This document shows positions 55,266-64,000 of a stretch of DNA of 64,000 nt, in pieces. Below the pieces are notes generated by a model. That model ran no database searches. It saw only the letters and a list, made by a program, of their open reading frames with translations, and was not told the DNA's origin. This stretch comes from Shewanella mangrovisoli (GTDB lineage: Bacteria > Pseudomonadota > Gammaproteobacteria > Enterobacterales > Shewanellaceae). Position numbers and translations under genes: made by a program. Where the stretch lies: positions 1,550,001 through 1,614,000 of the forward strand of contig NZ_CP080412.1 of NCBI RefSeq assembly GCF_019457635.1, in the 5' to 3' direction. Position 1 is the first letter of the stretch; each line of letters starts with the position of its first letter.

Positions 55266-56282
55266 ATGCGAATTCTGGTTACAGGTGGTTCTGGGTTTAT
55301 CGGTTCGGCTTTAGTGCGTCTGCTTATTCAAGCGACAAACTGTCATGTGCTCAATATTGATAAATTAACCTATGCTAGTCACCCCGATGCCTTAATTGGT
55401 ATTAGCGATCATTCACGCTACCGATTTGTGAAGGCTGATATCTGTGATGGTGCGAGATTAGATATCCTATTTGAGCAATTTAAGCCCAACATCGTGATAC
55501 ACCTTGCCGCTGAAACTCATGTTGATCGTTCTATTGAAGGCCCAGCAGCATTTATCCAAAACAATATTTTGGGGACTTTCACTCTGTTAGAGGCGGCTCG
55601 TCGCTATTGGACACAACTGGATAGTTCGCAAAAAGTACAGTTTCGCTTCCATCATGTTTCAACCGATGAGGTTTTTGGCTCGCTCGCAGATACTGGATTG
55701 TTTAGTGAGACTTCAGCTTATGACCCCAGCTCTCCTTATTCAGCGAGTAAAGCTTCGGCGGATCACTTAGTTCGAGCTTGGCATCGAACCTATGGTTTAC
55801 CGATAGTGATCACTAACTGCTCGAATAACTATGGTCCGTTTCAATACCCTGAGAAGCTGATCCCGTTGATGGTTAATCATGCCTTACAAGGCAAATCGTT
55901 ACCCATTTATGGGAATGGCCAACAAGTACGGGATTGGTTGTATGTGGATGACCATGTAAAAGCGCTCTATTTAGTAGCGACTCGAGGTCAGCTTGGGCAA
56001 ACCTACAATATTGGTGGTTGCTGCGAGCGAACTAATCTCGCTGTAGTACAACAAATTTGCTTATTACTTGAGGAGTTAGTACCTACTCATCCGCAATCAC
56101 TTGCGATGAAAGGGAACGGTTTTGCCGCTTTGATTGAACATGTTGTTGACCGTCCGGGACACGATACTCGCTATGCGATTGATGCTAGTAAAATTCAACA
56201 TGAATTAGGCTGGCACCCGGTAGAGTCGTTTGAATCAGGTCTTAGAAGGGCGGTAGAGTGGATGATTTCACAGCAAGCGTAA
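55266..56282 (+). CDS. rfbB: dTDP-glucose 4,6-dehydratase
   Basis: A 338-residue extended [23 protein letters not shown] (NAD fold), [25 protein letters not shown] with the catalytic Thr-Asp-Glu, [13 protein letters not shown] (YxxxK) and [14 protein letters not shown]. It makes dTDP-4-keto-6-deoxyglucose. The ATG at 55266 follows GGAAG; an in-frame upstream ATG at 55230 adds residues not typical of the family. The partner genes rfbA and rfbC lie 3 kb away, past a leftward gene pair and a kinase. Confidence 0.94.
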   Translation: MRILVTGGSGFIGSALVRLLIQATNCHVLNIDKLTYASHPDALIGISDHSRYRFVKADICDGARLDILFEQFKPNIVIHLAAETHVDRSIEGPAAFIQNNILGTFTLLEAARRYWTQLDSSQKVQFRFHHVSTDEVFGSLADTGLFSETSAYDPSSPYSASKASADHLVRAWHRTYGLPIVITNCSNNYGPFQYPEKLIPLMVNHALQGKSLPIYGNGQQVRDWLYVDDHVKALYLVATRGQLGQTYNIGGCCERTNLAVVQQICLLLEELVPTHPQSLAMKGNGFAALIEHVVDRPGHDTRYAIDASKIQHELGWHPVESFESGLRRAVEWMISQQA

Positions 56283-56452
56283 TAGCCTCAGGAATAGGAT
56301 ATATAGACACAATCACTTGCCTTTGATTTCACTTTGCAGTTATTGCTCAATCTCCGACATATTCAATCTATTGTTAATTGAGTTCAGTAAAACTGCCATT
56401 AACACTACTTTATCGAGTCAGGCTTTAATTTTTAGTTTGAGTCTCAAGCTAT

Positions 56453-57103
56453 CTATGGCTGAGTTGATTCAATACACATGCGTATCAGCCGTGTTGTTTG
56501 GCGGCTTATCAATGTTAAGCATTCCACAGTAGTATTTTTCTCCTCTGCTAATCGCAGTAGATCGTAACTTTGCAGTGTTATCTTCTCTCCTTGATAAATA
56601 CAGCTGATTGGCGCGAGCGGCAGCAAAAATTGGATTGGCTGGGTATTCGTGGGCTGATGAGCACTGTTATCGTTGGTCTCAATCTGGATTGTGCCATTGC
56701 ACTCGATGCGCTCAATTCTTGCAGTGTAGTTACCGCGCCTCGTCATCACATTAAAGTCTAGGATCTGGTTAACTAATAGCTTGCTCCCGATTTGAGTTTC
56801 CCCGCTAAAGCAAAATGGAGGATCATTCGGGCGCAAAACGATTTCCTCCGATTGTCCTAAATCATTCCCCTTGATGTTTAGTCTTACCCCTTCACCTTCC
56901 AATATACATAGCTGTCTATCGATGCCGTGGAAGAGTGAGAATGGGCCATCACTTGAGATGGTGGCTATGCTGATCCTAAAGTCAAAGTTGCTGAGATCTG
57001 CCCCTTTTGGCCATATCAACAGTTGTTTAGTGCTGCCACCGCCATTTTTCCATAAGCTCGATTCGCATTCTTCATAACGGATGATCTGGATATTGGGATT
57101 CAA
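56453..57103 (-). CDS. HutD/Ves family cupin-like protein
   Basis: A 216-residue protein of the HutD family: SSLWKNGGGSTKQLLIWP, DFDFRISIATISSDGPFSLF with small variation, HGIDRQLCILEGEGVRLNI and DPPFCFSGE. HutD proteins are thought to be small regulators or ligand-binding cupins linked to histidine use, with uncertain function. It converges on rfbB with a 170-bp gap and does not look related to glycan synthesis. Confidence 0.85.
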   Translation of the reverse strand: MNPNIQIIRYEECESSLWKNGGGSTKQLLIWPKGADLSNFDFRISIATISSDGPFSLFHGIDRQLCILEGEGVRLNIKGNDLGQSEEIVLRPNDPPFCFSGETQIGSKLLVNQILDFNVMTRRGNYTARIERIECNGTIQIETNDNSAHQPTNTQPIQFLLPLAPISCIYQGEKITLQSYDLLRLAEEKNTTVECLTLISRQTTRLIRMCIESTQP

Positions 57104-57200
57104 CTTCAGCTTCTCTTTTGATTATGGATAGTTTCAGCACAGAGGATACTTACTTCGGGGGCATAATGCAGTGGCGTATCTCAGCATACTGCATTCACAG

Positions 57201-57659
57201 CTAAATCTCTTTCTTCTTCAAAATGTAATGTTCGGCTAGTTCGCCACTTACCCGATTACCTTCCATATCTAACATAAACAGTTGGTTTTCACCTACTAAG
57301 TATTTAGTGCCATCGGATAAGGTGATTTTTGCGCCATTGCTATCCCAGTCAAATTTTCCTGCCACTTTAAAGATGGACTCATCTTTACCCAAGTAAATAC
57401 TTTTCAATTCAAAGCTATTATCCGCTTGTAGCGTGAGTGTGGTTTGGATCCCTTCGCAACTTGCACAGGGGATAACGCCTTCATATACACCGGGCCAATC
57501 GAGTGCATTTTGACTGGTATCGCCAAGTGGTAGGTTTGTTTGTGTATCTTGATGTGGCGCAGCGACAGGCTCATTAGTCACTGTCTGAGCCGGTTCACTG
57601 CATGCGGTAATCATTAAAGCGAGAAGGGCGAGTGATATCTGTGAAAGTTTCATATTCAT
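57201..57659 (-). CDS. NlpE-like outer-membrane lipoprotein
   Basis: A 152-residue lipoprotein. The signal peptide ends LMITAC, a lipobox with Cys at about position 20. The NlpE N-terminal domain follows: WPGVYEGVIPCASCEGIQTT with the paired cysteines PCASC. Only the N-terminal domain is present; the second domain of E. coli NlpE is absent. NlpE senses surface contact and sorting defects and signals to Cpx; that role is inferred only. Two in-frame starts (codons 1 and 3) are equally possible. Confidence 0.85.
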   Translation of the reverse strand: MNMKLSQISLALLALMITACSEPAQTVTNEPVAAPHQDTQTNLPLGDTSQNALDWPGVYEGVIPCASCEGIQTTLTLQADNSFELKSIYLGKDESIFKVAGKFDWDSNGAKITLSDGTKYLVGENQLFMLDMEGNRVSGELAEHYILKKKEI

Positions 57660-58017
57660 GTTAACCGTTTGATTTATTGACTGTCATGTGATGATAACCG
57701 CCATCATTACGGGTTCCAACCTTATTTATGTCTGGTGTTTCTTTCAGTGTCTTAATGTTAAAGGCAGACTTTATGTGTTTGAACTTCATTACGAGTTCAA
57801 CAAACAATGTGCTTAGTGTTGGATGATTCTTTATCGGTGTGTTTAGGCAAAGCTGCACTAGGCATTGAGCTGCAAAACCAATTGTAACTAGCGACTGCAT
57901 CTCAACTAGTGTGTTTGCAGATTGAATCTATACTAAAGTGAATCACTTAAGCTTAGATCACCAAGTTCATCGCCTCATTTTTAAGTCAGGCGGTACCACG
58001 CGGGGTAAATCTGCATT
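57660..58017. other. Intergenic region before the histidine kinase
   Basis: A 358-bp divergent gap. A leftward 79-codon open frame (57661-57900) touches nlpE but has no family features and no ribosome site, so it is not called a gene. Promoters for the kinase and for the nlpE-like gene should lie here; no clear element was found. Confidence 0.4.
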
Positions 58018-59379
58018 ATGACACGTATGTTAGACAGGATTTTATTCGATGTAAGCCGTTCATCCATTATTGATGGTGGCGATCTTATTGAGGCCTCACA
58101 ACTTATCGTGTCATCTGTGTGCCAAGGGTTAAAAATCACCCGTGCTGGCATTTGGTTATGGAGTGAAGATCACCAAAGCATGCATTGCTTTTACTTGCTC
58201 GATAATATGCACAGGCAAGAGGCGTTGATATTAACTCGGCGGGATTATCCACATTACTTCAGTCTATTAGATAATGAGCGCGCTATTGTCGCGAATTATG
58301 CGCAAACAGATGGGGCGACCCATGAGTTCGTTAGTGCCTACTTAGTCCCTAATCGTATTAGTTCTCTGTTAGACAGTCCTATACGTCATCGCGGAAAAAT
58401 GGTCGGTATTATCTGCTCCGAGCATCAAGGTGTACCTAGAGAATGGACGCGTGATGAAAGGACCTTTGCTTCTGCTTTGGCCGACTTATTCGGCAGAGCC
58501 ATGAGTGCAAAGGAAATTTTGGATTATCAAAATCAATTAAAGGCCATTAATGCGGATCTCGAGGCTCAGGTTGAACAGCGAACGCAAGAACTTGAAACCG
58601 CATTATCGGATTTACGCTCAATACAACACCATTTAGTTGAAAACGAAAAAATGGCTGCCTTAGGGAGTTTGGTCGCAGGGGTCGCGCATGAGGTCAATAC
58701 GCCTCTAGGGATTGCCGTGACATCCGTAACCCATTGTTTAGATGAAGTGGCATTGCTTAAAACGGCATTTGAACAAAATGAGCTCGACGAGGAGAAATTT
58801 TTATCCTTTATTAATACCATGCAGGATGGTCTCGGGTTGATTGAGCGTAATCTTTCGCGAGCCGCGGAGTTAGTCCATAACTTTAAGCGCACCGCCGCAG
58901 ACCAATCTGTGCTCGAGCGTGAGCGGTTTAATTTAAATACCTACATTTTTCAAATTTTCAGCTCATTAAGGCCGTTAATGCGTAAGAAGAATATTGCCTT
59001 AAATGTGGAGTTGGATGATGACATCTATATCGAATCTTACCCCGGTGCCATCGCACAGATTTTCACTAATCTAGTGGCTAATAGCTTTCGCCATGGATTT
59101 CCTGAGAGTTTTACAGGGGATAAAAGCATCACTATTCGAGTACAAAAACAAGATTCGAATATTTGTATGCAGTATCAAGATAATGGGGTAGGGATGACCG
59201 ATGAGGTTAAACTGAAAGCCTTCGAGCCTTTTTTCACTACCGCACGTAAAGACGGCGGCACTGGTTTAGGCATGTCGATTATCTATAATCTGGTGACACA
59301 AAAACTACATGGCACGATTATGCTGACTTCATCTCCATATCTAGGCGTGAAGGTCGAAATACAGATCCCTGAGAAATGA
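58018..59379 (+). CDS. Orphan GAF-domain sensor histidine kinase
   Basis: A 453-residue soluble kinase: GAF domain (about 15-165, with [20 protein letters not shown]), a coiled coil (about 165-205), HisKA with H224 in [17 protein letters not shown], and HATPase_c with [21 protein letters not shown] and [12 protein letters not shown]. No transmembrane helix is seen, and no response regulator gene adjoins it. Placed between rfbB and rfbA, it may have been inserted into the rfb set; a role in surface-polysaccharide control is only a guess. Confidence 0.88.
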   Translation: MTRMLDRILFDVSRSSIIDGGDLIEASQLIVSSVCQGLKITRAGIWLWSEDHQSMHCFYLLDNMHRQEALILTRRDYPHYFSLLDNERAIVANYAQTDGATHEFVSAYLVPNRISSLLDSPIRHRGKMVGIICSEHQGVPREWTRDERTFASALADLFGRAMSAKEILDYQNQLKAINADLEAQVEQRTQELETALSDLRSIQHHLVENEKMAALGSLVAGVAHEVNTPLGIAVTSVTHCLDEVALLKTAFEQNELDEEKFLSFINTMQDGLGLIERNLSRAAELVHNFKRTAADQSVLERERFNLNTYIFQIFSSLRPLMRKKNIALNVELDDDIYIESYPGAIAQIFTNLVANSFRHGFPESFTGDKSITIRVQKQDSNICMQYQDNGVGMTDEVKLKAFEPFFTTARKDGGTGLGMSIIYNLVTQKLHGTIMLTSSPYLGVKVEIQIPEK

Positions 59380-59501
59380 CCTATGTACATTGCTTAGGGC
59401 GACAATGTGGCCTTGTTGCAGACCTCGCACCATTCAGCTTTATCGGCATTTATATGCTACAATCCTCCCTTCACTTTGACTCACTAATCCTTGATATATC
59501 A

Positions 59502-60392
59502 ATGAGAAAAGGCATTTTATTAGCGGGCGGAACCGGTTCTCGCCTTTATCCTATGACACAGGTTGTCTGTAAGCAGTTATTGCCTATTTACGATAAGCCA
59601 ATGATTTATTATCCACTTGTTACCTTAATGCAGGCTGGCATAAAAGAGATCCTGATTATCTGCACTCGCGCTGATTTGCCGCTTTTTCAGGCATTACTTG
59701 GTGATGGCCATCGTTGGGGTATTCAGCTTGAATATGCGGTTCAGCCTTCCCCAAAGGGATTAGCCGAAGCACTTATTATTGGTGAAGCTTTTTTGGCGGG
59801 AGAGGCCTGTGCGTTAATTCTGGGCGATAACTTATTTTATGGGCAGCAACTGAGCACAAACTTGCATAGAGCTTCTCTACTCGAAGTGGGTTCAACCGTT
59901 TTTGGCTACCATGTGGCTAATCCGAATGCCTACGGCGTTGTCGAATTTGATACGAGCGGAAAAGCGATTTCAATCGAAGAGAAACCCCAAGTTGCACGTT
60001 CTTCCTATGCTATTCCTGGATTGTATTTCTTTGATAATCGGGCTAGTGAGTGGGCTAAAAAAGTGATGCCTTCGGCGCGGGGCGAGTTGGAGATCGTTGA
60101 TCTAATCAATCAATATCTTCTGCTGGGGGAATTGCAGGTAGAAATAATGGGGCGGGGCACTGCTTGGCTCGATACGGGAACGCCGGATGCGATGGCTGAA
60201 GCAACACAATTTATTGCTGCCATAGAGAAACGCCAAGGGTTGAAAGTGAACTGCCCTGAAGAGGTTGCTTTTCATTCTGGTTGGATAGATGCTGCGCAGC
60301 TTACCGCTTTAGCACAACCTTTGCTTAAAAGCGGTTATGGTGAGTATCTTTTGGGCTTATTAAATAAGCAGGTGTTCAATGAAGTGCATTGA
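59502..60392 (+). CDS. rfbA: Glucose-1-phosphate thymidylyltransferase
   Basis: A 296-residue nucleotidyltransferase: MRKGILLAGGTGSRLYPMTQ, VCKQLLPIYDKPMIYYPLVT, LILGDNLFYGQQL, PKGLAEALIIGEAFLA, and SIEEKPQVARSSYAIPGLYF. It makes dTDP-glucose from glucose-1-P and dTTP, the substrate for RfbB. The ATG at 59502 is chosen because the catalytic N-terminus starts there; upstream in-frame codons back into the kinase end are not conserved. It overlaps rfbC by 14 bp. Confidence 0.95.
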   Translation: MRKGILLAGGTGSRLYPMTQVVCKQLLPIYDKPMIYYPLVTLMQAGIKEILIICTRADLPLFQALLGDGHRWGIQLEYAVQPSPKGLAEALIIGEAFLAGEACALILGDNLFYGQQLSTNLHRASLLEVGSTVFGYHVANPNAYGVVEFDTSGKAISIEEKPQVARSSYAIPGLYFFDNRASEWAKKVMPSARGELEIVDLINQYLLLGELQVEIMGRGTAWLDTGTPDAMAEATQFIAAIEKRQGLKVNCPEEVAFHSGWIDAAQLTALAQPLLKSGYGEYLLGLLNKQVFNEVH

Positions 60393-60915
60393 AACCGAGC
60401 TTGCAGAAGTATTGGTGTTCGAACCTCAAGTTTTTGGTGATGAACGCGGTTTTTTTATGGAAACCTTTAGACAATCGTTTTTCTCCGAGTGTTTGAAAAG
60501 TAGAGGATTAAAGGTGCAGGAGTTAGTCCAAGATAACTTTAGCCGATCACAACAACACGTATTACGTGGCTTGCACTACCAACGTGAGCATCCGCAGGGA
60601 AAGTTAGTTCGCGTGTGTGCTGGCAGTATTTTTGATGTCGCTGTGGATATTCGCCCGCAATCTAAAACCTATGGTAAATGGGTAGGGCGTGTGCTCTCTG
60701 CTGATAACCATTTGCAAATGTGGATCCCGCCTAGCTTTGCTCATGGATTTTATGTGTTGAGTGAATATGCCGATGTGCTTTATCGCTGCACTGATTATTA
60801 CGCGCCAGATGATGAATATGTGCTGGCATGGAATAGTGCCGAGTTTGCGATTGACTGGCCGCTGCTAAATGAAACGCCGATTCTGTCTGAAAGGGATGCT
60901 GCCGCTAGTGCCTAA
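60379..60915 (+). CDS. rfbC: dTDP-4-dehydrorhamnose 3,5-epimerase
   Basis: A 178-residue cupin: FEPQVFGDERGFFMETFRQS, VLRGLHYQREHPQGKLVRVC (with the catalytic His), DVAVDIRPQSKTYGKWVG and WIPPSFAHGFYVLSEYADVL. It epimerises dTDP-4-keto-6-deoxyglucose toward rhamnose. rfbD, the final reductase, is not next to it; the stop lies inside a strong terminator that ends the unit. Confidence 0.95.
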   Translation: MKCIETELAEVLVFEPQVFGDERGFFMETFRQSFFSECLKSRGLKVQELVQDNFSRSQQHVLRGLHYQREHPQGKLVRVCAGSIFDVAVDIRPQSKTYGKWVGRVLSADNHLQMWIPPSFAHGFYVLSEYADVLYRCTDYYAPDDEYVLAWNSAEFAIDWPLLNETPILSERDAAASA

Positions 60916-60935
60916 GGTACTAGCGGCATTTTGTT
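60900..60935. terminator. Terminator at the end of rfbC
   Basis: TGCCGCTAGT (60900-60909) and ACTAGCGGCA (60919-60928) form a perfect 10-bp stem with a 9-nt loop containing the rfbC stop codon, followed by TTTTGTTT. It lies between converging rfbC and yjbH and ends rfbC transcription. Confidence 0.88.
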
Positions 60936-60939
60936 TGCG

Positions 60940-63315
60940 TTATTTGACAGACTCACTTGTGATGCTTGCGCGTGTGAACCAAGGATCTCTAGCATCCATT
61001 ACATCATATAGACTGTACTTGCGCCCTAATGTTTGACCACCATCGCGTGTCAGTGGCATCCAACTGATTGTCGCCCGGCTATGGGTTGATTTAATGGTCA
61101 TCAAGTCAAATGGAATCGACACGTAGAAGCCTTTAGTAAAACTGCCCTCACCATACTCCTCTGATGAAAGATTAGTCTTAGTGGCGAAAGCGCCAACAAT
61201 CACCCCACTATCGAATTGTTTTGAGAAATCAACTGTTACTCCTTTATCCTCGGCCAAATACTGGCCGGCACTGATTCTCAGTAAAGTATTGGGGAACCAG
61301 TCAGGTTGATAATAGATTGATGCGTGTCCTGTTACCGTACCCGTTTGCACTCGATAGGGGCGGTTAGTGAGTGAGTCAAATTGATGCTCATCTTCAAAGA
61401 AGCCTAGCATGCTGTCTGGATCGCGCTGCTTAACATAATTCACATCAACCCCAAAAGCCCATTGGCTGTTAAGTGGTCGATAGAGAACCTCTGTGCCCAC
61501 ACCACCATACATCATTTCTAAATAGCCGCCGTAGGCTTGGAAAGAAATGTTATCGGTTAAATTATCCATCCAGGTTAGTTGCAGGTTATTCACTCGTACA
61601 GGATTATCATGAATATATTGACGAACCAGGGTGCGAACACGTTTTAAGTCAGTGCCATCGGGTGGAACTTCGTATAAAAACTTATCAAAGTTATCGTAGA
61701 GGTTAAGATAAAGAGAGCTTGAAAACTCAAAGTTATCGGTAAATCGGTAACTTGCACTGCCAGTCATTCCAATACTAAACATATAAAACCCTTCGGAACC
61801 GCCGAAGGATTGGGACATGGTAGGCGAAACATCAAAACTAAGCTTATCTAGCCAATCTTTATCAGTATTATTGACTAGTTGTCCCTGAGGTAAGCTTGGA
61901 ATACTCACAACACTAGCATCAGTGACTTTGGCATTGAGATAGCCATAACTTGCGACTTTGGCAAACTTCTGAGCATCAATACGGGTTTCCGTTATTGGTT
62001 GGCTATAACGAGTCTCAATTAGTCGATACTCTTTAATAAAGTTGGCATCAGTATTGTTGGCTAGAATGGTGGCAGCTCTTTTATGCGCTTCATTTCTATC
62101 GCGGAATTTTGTCTGTTCACCTACAACGGTAATACTGTCATTATCAAGGTAAATTTTGGCGTTTGCGTAACCAGCAATAGTTTGTAAATCCTGAGCAATT
62201 TTATTCCAATCCACCAGGGGATTCGCAGCAGTCTGACTGGATGCATTTACAAGCTCTAGATTTGCTACTTCATCATTTTGCACTTCTGATTTATGCGTTG
62301 AAGTTTCTGTACTCACAGTCGCTTGTTCGGCTCTTAGTGTGTTTACTTGAGCAGAGGATTCTGTTTGCGTAAGGGTTAATGGCGCGGCAGGAAGTGGCTT
62401 ATATTTAGCTGCCTTTGGATCTCGTTTAATCTGTGACAAGGTATTAAAATTGGTCTGCAGACTAAAGCCAAGTGTCCAAGTATTGCCACGCTCATAACTT
62501 AAATGTAGATCGCCCCAGTCTCCAAAACGATAGAGCATTCCATAGTTAAACTTGCTGTCCTGAGGCATATCTATACCACCACGAACAACGGGAAAGTCTG
62601 ATTGATAGTCGTTACCATCGTATTCGACTTTCAAACGTAAAGGTTCCCAAGGAGTCTGATATTCAACGCCACCAAAGAGGGATGCGCAGCCCTTAAACCA
62701 ACGCTGGTAATCAACAGTGCCACCTTTACCCCCATAAGAAGTATCTCTATCACAGTTGTAATTAAGATCTTTTTTATCGGAAGTGAGATTACCGCTATTG
62801 CCGATATAGCCCCAACCTATACCTAGAGTAAAATCGAGTGGACCGACGCGCTTTGTCGCAGCAACAAATTCACCATCAAATAAACCAGTGCCACCAAAGT
62901 CCCTCACCCCAATAGAGGTTTCAGGCAGCCAGTTACTTTCTTCGAGTAGACGAACTTTAAAGTCTATGCCTTTATCCGTGTATTTAGTATTACCACTAAA
63001 GTTGGGGTCGCTACTGTAAAGCAGGTCTTGTACTAGGGTGTAGCGTATTGTTGTTTCAAACCAAGGGAAGAGCTGCACTGAAGCGCTAAAATGCTGATAG
63101 TCATCGTTGTAAGTCGTGGCAAAGTTAAATTCACCTTCAGGCGTCATTCGGCCTGTTGGCATTTGCATTAAACCTACACCACCAAAGTCAGACTGTGAAG
63201 GCAACGATGTTGGGTAAGAAAATTCATCGGCGCTAACGTGTAATAATGGTAGCAGTGCTAAAGATAGCGCTGATAAACGCCCGAAAGAGGGAAAAGTGGG
63301 AGTCGAGTTTTTCAT
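60940..63315 (-). CDS. yjbH: YjbH/GfcD-family outer-membrane exopolysaccharide protein
   Basis: A 791-residue protein of the YjbH (DUF940) family. The signal peptide (about 1-29, ending HVSADE) is followed by PSQSDFGGVGLMQMPTGRMT, a family opening, and many aromatic amphipathic strands suggesting one or two beta-barrels split by a soluble middle region (about 310-470). In E. coli, YjbEFGH and GfcABCDE serve surface polysaccharide secretion. Its ATG overlaps the stop of the upstream gfcC-like gene by one base (TAATG), so the two are coupled. Confidence 0.88.
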   Translation of the reverse strand: MKNSTPTFPSFGRLSALSLALLPLLHVSADEFSYPTSLPSQSDFGGVGLMQMPTGRMTPEGEFNFATTYNDDYQHFSASVQLFPWFETTIRYTLVQDLLYSSDPNFSGNTKYTDKGIDFKVRLLEESNWLPETSIGVRDFGGTGLFDGEFVAATKRVGPLDFTLGIGWGYIGNSGNLTSDKKDLNYNCDRDTSYGGKGGTVDYQRWFKGCASLFGGVEYQTPWEPLRLKVEYDGNDYQSDFPVVRGGIDMPQDSKFNYGMLYRFGDWGDLHLSYERGNTWTLGFSLQTNFNTLSQIKRDPKAAKYKPLPAAPLTLTQTESSAQVNTLRAEQATVSTETSTHKSEVQNDEVANLELVNASSQTAANPLVDWNKIAQDLQTIAGYANAKIYLDNDSITVVGEQTKFRDRNEAHKRAATILANNTDANFIKEYRLIETRYSQPITETRIDAQKFAKVASYGYLNAKVTDASVVSIPSLPQGQLVNNTDKDWLDKLSFDVSPTMSQSFGGSEGFYMFSIGMTGSASYRFTDNFEFSSSLYLNLYDNFDKFLYEVPPDGTDLKRVRTLVRQYIHDNPVRVNNLQLTWMDNLTDNISFQAYGGYLEMMYGGVGTEVLYRPLNSQWAFGVDVNYVKQRDPDSMLGFFEDEHQFDSLTNRPYRVQTGTVTGHASIYYQPDWFPNTLLRISAGQYLAEDKGVTVDFSKQFDSGVIVGAFATKTNLSSEEYGEGSFTKGFYVSIPFDLMTIKSTHSRATISWMPLTRDGGQTLGRKYSLYDVMDARDPWFTRASITSESVK

Positions 63316-64000
63316 TACAGAGCCCGATTTTTGAGTAATTCAATGATGTTGTTGTTTAATGTGGAATAGTCATCAAAAAGGCCTGAAAACTCAACGAAGA
63401 GTGTGGCGCCTGGAGCTATATCCTGGGCCTGATGATTCCAATAGGCAATGGGTTGTCGAATAGCGTTACCATCGGGTTGGATAATCCAAACAAAGCTATT
63501 TTCAGCATTTTCCAATAAACCAGCCTGTTGAAGATATTCTCTGCTACTTGTTTGAGATTGCCACGCTTGCTCACCAGTTTGTGATACTGCACCAACCACT
63601 GTCACTGTGCTTGGGCGTGGAGGCAACACTAATAAAAATTGACCATCAATTATGGGATTGTAGGCATCGGTAATACGAATTAAATCGAGATCTAATGGCT
63701 GATTAACTCTTTGTCCAAGTTTTATATTACGCAGAAATTGTGCAAACTTGGAGAGCTTAGCAATATACTGACTATTGTTGTCTGCCTGCTGGCCCATATT
63801 GGCTAATTTTTGTAACACTTGCTGACGAGTCGTTTCCAGTGCCGCTGTATTGTGAATGTCCAGTAGAGCTGCACCTAACCAGTAAATCGGTATTTCTTCG
63901 CTTTTAGCACTCTGATTATAAAGGGGGAGTTGTGCTAAACCATCTTGTACAGCTTGGCCAACTCGGATTGTCGTGGGATAGGTTATTTGTACCAGCGGCT
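63315..64000 (-). CDS. GfcC/YjbG-family capsule biosynthesis protein (5' truncated by window edge)
   Basis: The leftward frame is open to the right edge of the window. The visible 228 residues include an opening TIRVGQAVQDGLAQLPL-type segment, a middle helix-rich part (LAKLSKFAQFLRNIKLGQRV-like) and a second domain with VTVVGAVSQTGEQAWQ and GATLFVEFSGLF, the GfcC pattern with beta-grasp domains. GfcC acts in the periplasm in group 4 capsule or related polysaccharide systems. The start and signal peptide lie beyond the window. Confidence 0.82.
   Translation of the reverse strand, partial: PLVQITYPTTIRVGQAVQDGLAQLPLYNQSAKSEEIPIYWLGAALLDIHNTAALETTRQQVLQKLANMGQQADNNSQYIAKLSKFAQFLRNIKLGQRVNQPLDLDLIRITDAYNPIIDGQFLLVLPPRPSTVTVVGAVSQTGEQAWQSQTSSREYLQQAGLLENAENSFVWIIQPDGNAIRQPIAYWNHQAQDIAPGATLFVEFSGLFDDYSTLNNNIIELLKNRAL

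Noticed and set aside
56317..56532. Rightward 71-codon frame after rfbB
   Set aside because: Overlaps the hutD end antisense, is Leu/Ser-rich low-information sequence and has no ribosome site.
57661..57900. Leftward 79-codon open frame directly upstream of the nlpE-like gene
   Set aside because: No recognisable domain, GAG too close to the ATG to act as a ribosome site, and it covers the region where promoters are expected.

Overview
The window looks like a chromosomal segment of a polarly flagellated gammaproteobacterium, most likely Shewanella. This is inferred from gene order (flrABC, fliE to fliR, flhBA, flhFG, fliA, cheYZAB, parC/parP/cheW, mlaA, then an rfaH-led polysaccharide locus) and from protein character; no database search was run. 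Moderate-GC flagellar DNA fills the first half. A visibly AT-rich glycan island sits at about 42.4-52.7 kb, and moderate-GC DNA returns afterwards.

Region 1 (1-29.4 kb) is a nearly complete polar flagellar and chemotaxis locus read left to right. It holds the sigma-54 activator FlrA (5' end outside the window), the FlrB/FlrC two-component pair, the basal body, C-ring and export genes (fliEFGHIJ, fliKLMNOPQR, flhB, flhA), the placement and number regulators flhF and flhG, sigma-28 fliA, and cheY, cheZ, cheA, cheB. After these come a small membrane protein, the ParA-like parC, parP and cheW. Four sigma-54 type -24/-12 elements with the correct 12-nt GG-to-GC spacing lie before flrB, fliE, fliK and flhA. 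Two of them are built into the 3' arm and T-tract of a terminator-like hairpin. CheA carries three copies of a short acidic motif resembling the CheY-binding ends of FliM and CheZ.

Region 2 (29.4-36.3 kb) holds a DUF2802 protein, a leftward pair made of a second FliK-like protein and a free-standing FlhB C-terminal domain, an MlaA-like protein lacking a lipobox cysteine, an RssB-like response regulator and a POT peptide transporter.

Region 3 (36.7-52.7 kb) is an RfaH-controlled surface polysaccharide operon: rfaH, a long leader with an ops element, a Wza/SLBB export protein, Wzz, an initiating sugar-phosphate transferase, then the AT-rich island. A second exact 12-nt ops element straddles the stop/start junction at the island's left edge. 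The island encodes an SMP-30-type lactonase, a GT2 transferase, a CMP-sugar synthetase-like enzyme, a D-2-hydroxyacid dehydrogenase, an SDR, an SGNH hydrolase, a Wzx flippase (apparently with an ATT start), a DUF115/GT42-like protein, a Wzy-like polymerase, a second GT2 and a sialyl/Kdo-type transferase with EDG, HP and SS motifs. There is a CMP-activation enzyme and there are CMP-sugar-type transferases, but no NeuB/KdsA-type synthase. The lactonase and 2-hydroxyacid dehydrogenase suggest an oxidative route to a 2-keto acid sugar. This is the best candidate here for an undescribed system, and it remains an inference.

Region 4 (52.7-64 kb) begins with about 1 kb of decayed DNA containing an IS630-type transposase remnant. 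It continues with glmM, a 12-copy perfect heptamer tandem repeat, rfbB, a leftward hutD/nlpE-like pair, an orphan GAF histidine kinase, rfbA and rfbC (no rfbD seen), and a leftward GfcC/YjbH exopolysaccharide pair running off the right edge.
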